A stretch of 64,000 bases of DNA from JAODBQ01 sp047602055 (GTDB lineage: Bacteria; Actinomycetota; Acidimicrobiia; Acidimicrobiales; Ilumatobacteraceae), in contig JASGIG010000001.1 in assembly GCA_047602055.1 (NCBI GenBank), positions 3,410,001-3,474,000 of the forward strand, read 5' to 3'. This document shows positions 63,161 to 64,000 of the stretch, piece by piece (the first letter of the stretch is position 1; every line of letters begins with the position of its first letter). A program made the translations under genes and the position numbers. The notes beneath the pieces were generated by a model. It made no database searches, had not been told where the DNA came from, and worked only from the letters and a program-made list of their open reading frames with translations.

Positions 63161-64000
63161 GCCGCCCGCCCCGTCAACATCGCCGGCAACCCGGCAAGGC
63201 CTGGCGCGACCACCTTGACGACGGGGATGCCGATCTTCGGGTCGGTGAGGTCGACGACGATGGGATCGATACCGGCGGTGGCGAGCATGCCGAGCACAGC
63301 GGCCACGTCGCCGTGCATCGTCGCCGTCGCCATCGACCGTTCCAGCCTGTCGCCGCCGGGCGCTGACCCGGCGAGCGCACCGGACGCCGTCGCCTCGGTG
63401 ACGTCCTCCAGGGAGGCGTAGTGCTCGTCGTCGAGATCGTCGCGCACCCCGGCGATGTCGATCAGCCGGGTCTGCGCAGCCTCGGTCAGCGCCCGGCGCA
63501 GCGCGGTCGCGCCGTCGAGGTGGCATCCGACGCCGCCCGCCGGCGCGAGCGGGCGGAACGGGTCGGGCCGTGCTGCAGCGATGCGGGCCACGACGACGGG
63601 CGGTCCACCTCGGACGCCCACCTCGACAGCACTGACCACCAACTCGGCGGTGGTGAGCCGAGCCAGCAGCTCGCGGCAAGCCGCGTCCGTGACCGCGGTG
63701 AGGTCGATGGAACAGGCGGCGTCGCGCGATGCCTCCCAGCGGGCGACGGCGTCACGCTCCACCAGTTCGCACAAGGCGTGCAGGACTGCTTCGGCGCGCG
63801 AGGAGCCGGCAGCGAGCCCGTTCGACGAGCACTCCAGCACCGCGGCGGGGCCGCGCCATCGCCGGGTGTGATCGAGGTGCACGACGGCCGCCGGCACGGC
63901 GCACGAAGCGCCGTCGCGCAGGCTGGTGCCGTCGACCCATGCCAGCGGCCGGTCGGACGCGGTGCGCGTGCCGGCCAGCCGGGGCAGGCGATCGGGGTCG
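63157..64000 (-). CDS. YcaO-domain cyclodehydratase/thioamidation enzyme, N-terminus outside the window
   Basis: 280 visible residues. RPLAWVDGTSLRDGASCAVP, SSNGLAAGSSRAEAVLHALC, ELVERDAVARWEASRDAACS (ATP/Mg site ExxxRD) and GVGCHLDGATALRRALTEAA QTR are YcaO hallmarks. YcaO enzymes activate backbone amides with ATP to make azolines or, with TfuA, thioamides. The protein ends TGRAA with no Pro-rich tail, which suggests a non-azoline role. It is first in the visible operon; the precursor peptide would lie to the right. Confidence 0.9.
   Translation of the reverse strand, partial: DPDRLPRLAGTRTASDRPLAWVDGTSLRDGASCAVPAAVVHLDHTRRWRGPAAVLECSSNGLAAGSSRAEAVLHALCELVERDAVARWEASRDAACSIDLTAVTDAACRELLARLTTAELVVSAVEVGVRGGPPVVVARIAAARPDPFRPLAPAGGVGCHLDGATALRRALTEAAQTRLIDIAGVRDDLDDEHYASLEDVTEATASGALAGSAPGGDRLERSMATATMHGDVAAVLGMLATAGIDPIVVDLTDPKIGIPVVKVVAPGLAGLPAMLTGRAA

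Overview
The window is high-GC actinobacterial chromosome. GTG starts and 1-4 bp stop/start overlaps (GTGA, ATGA, TGATG) are common. The minus-strand order tlyA, nadK, recN, pyrG, NUDIX, xerD, scpA, scpB, rluB is the classical actinobacterial housekeeping cluster. The DprE1/UbiA/HAD arabinan-precursor genes, a DUF1015 protein and anchored-repeat surface proteins tied to a zinc ABC importer fit a lineage near Acidimicrobiia. That placement is inference from gene content, not a phylogeny.

Layout. 1-3.6 kb: arabinan-donor genes (dprE1 fragment, methyltransferase, HAD phosphatase, ubiA). 3.65-3.94 kb: four tandem repeats. 4-26.8 kb: housekeeping genes (aroA, tyrA, rluB, scpBA, trpS, xerD, pyrG, recN, nadK, tlyA, fba, ssb), with a small decayed prophage-like element (19.7-21.3 kb) flanked by copies of the nadK 3' end. 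26.8-38.75 kb: an insertion-sequence island (two IS3-A, one IS3-B plus a remnant, IS256-type, ISL3, decayed IS110) that has wrecked an FtsX-like permease and an ABC exporter. 38.8-44.9 kb: a likely zinc-economy locus (WD40 protein, two COG0523 proteins, zinc-free-type ribosomal proteins L28, L33 and L31, a methyltransferase, a His-rich ArsR repressor). 44.9-52.9 kb: large secreted proteins with repeated anchor domains, two of them hit by IS3-B. 52.9-58.2 kb: a D,D-carboxypeptidase, then znuA-znuC-znuB-zur and a second Fur-family gene. 58.3-60 kb: two methyltransferases. 60-64 kb: a YcaO-TfuA-S9 peptidase operon, probably a RiPP or thioamide pathway, running off the right edge.

How it fits together. 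A similar palindrome (core near TAGGAATNGTTCCTA) lies between the divergent COG0523/WD40 and rpmB-rpmG-rpmE-cobW operons, upstream of a surface-protein gene, and upstream of the second methyltransferase. I propose it as the Zur operator of a regulon that imports zinc, captures it at the cell surface, swaps ribosomal proteins and delivers metal by COG0523 GTPases. Several otherwise conserved genes (tyrA, tlyA, the HAD phosphatase, the S9 peptidase) carry single-base frameshifts, mostly one extra G or C. These look more like sequence errors than gene death, but both remain possible.
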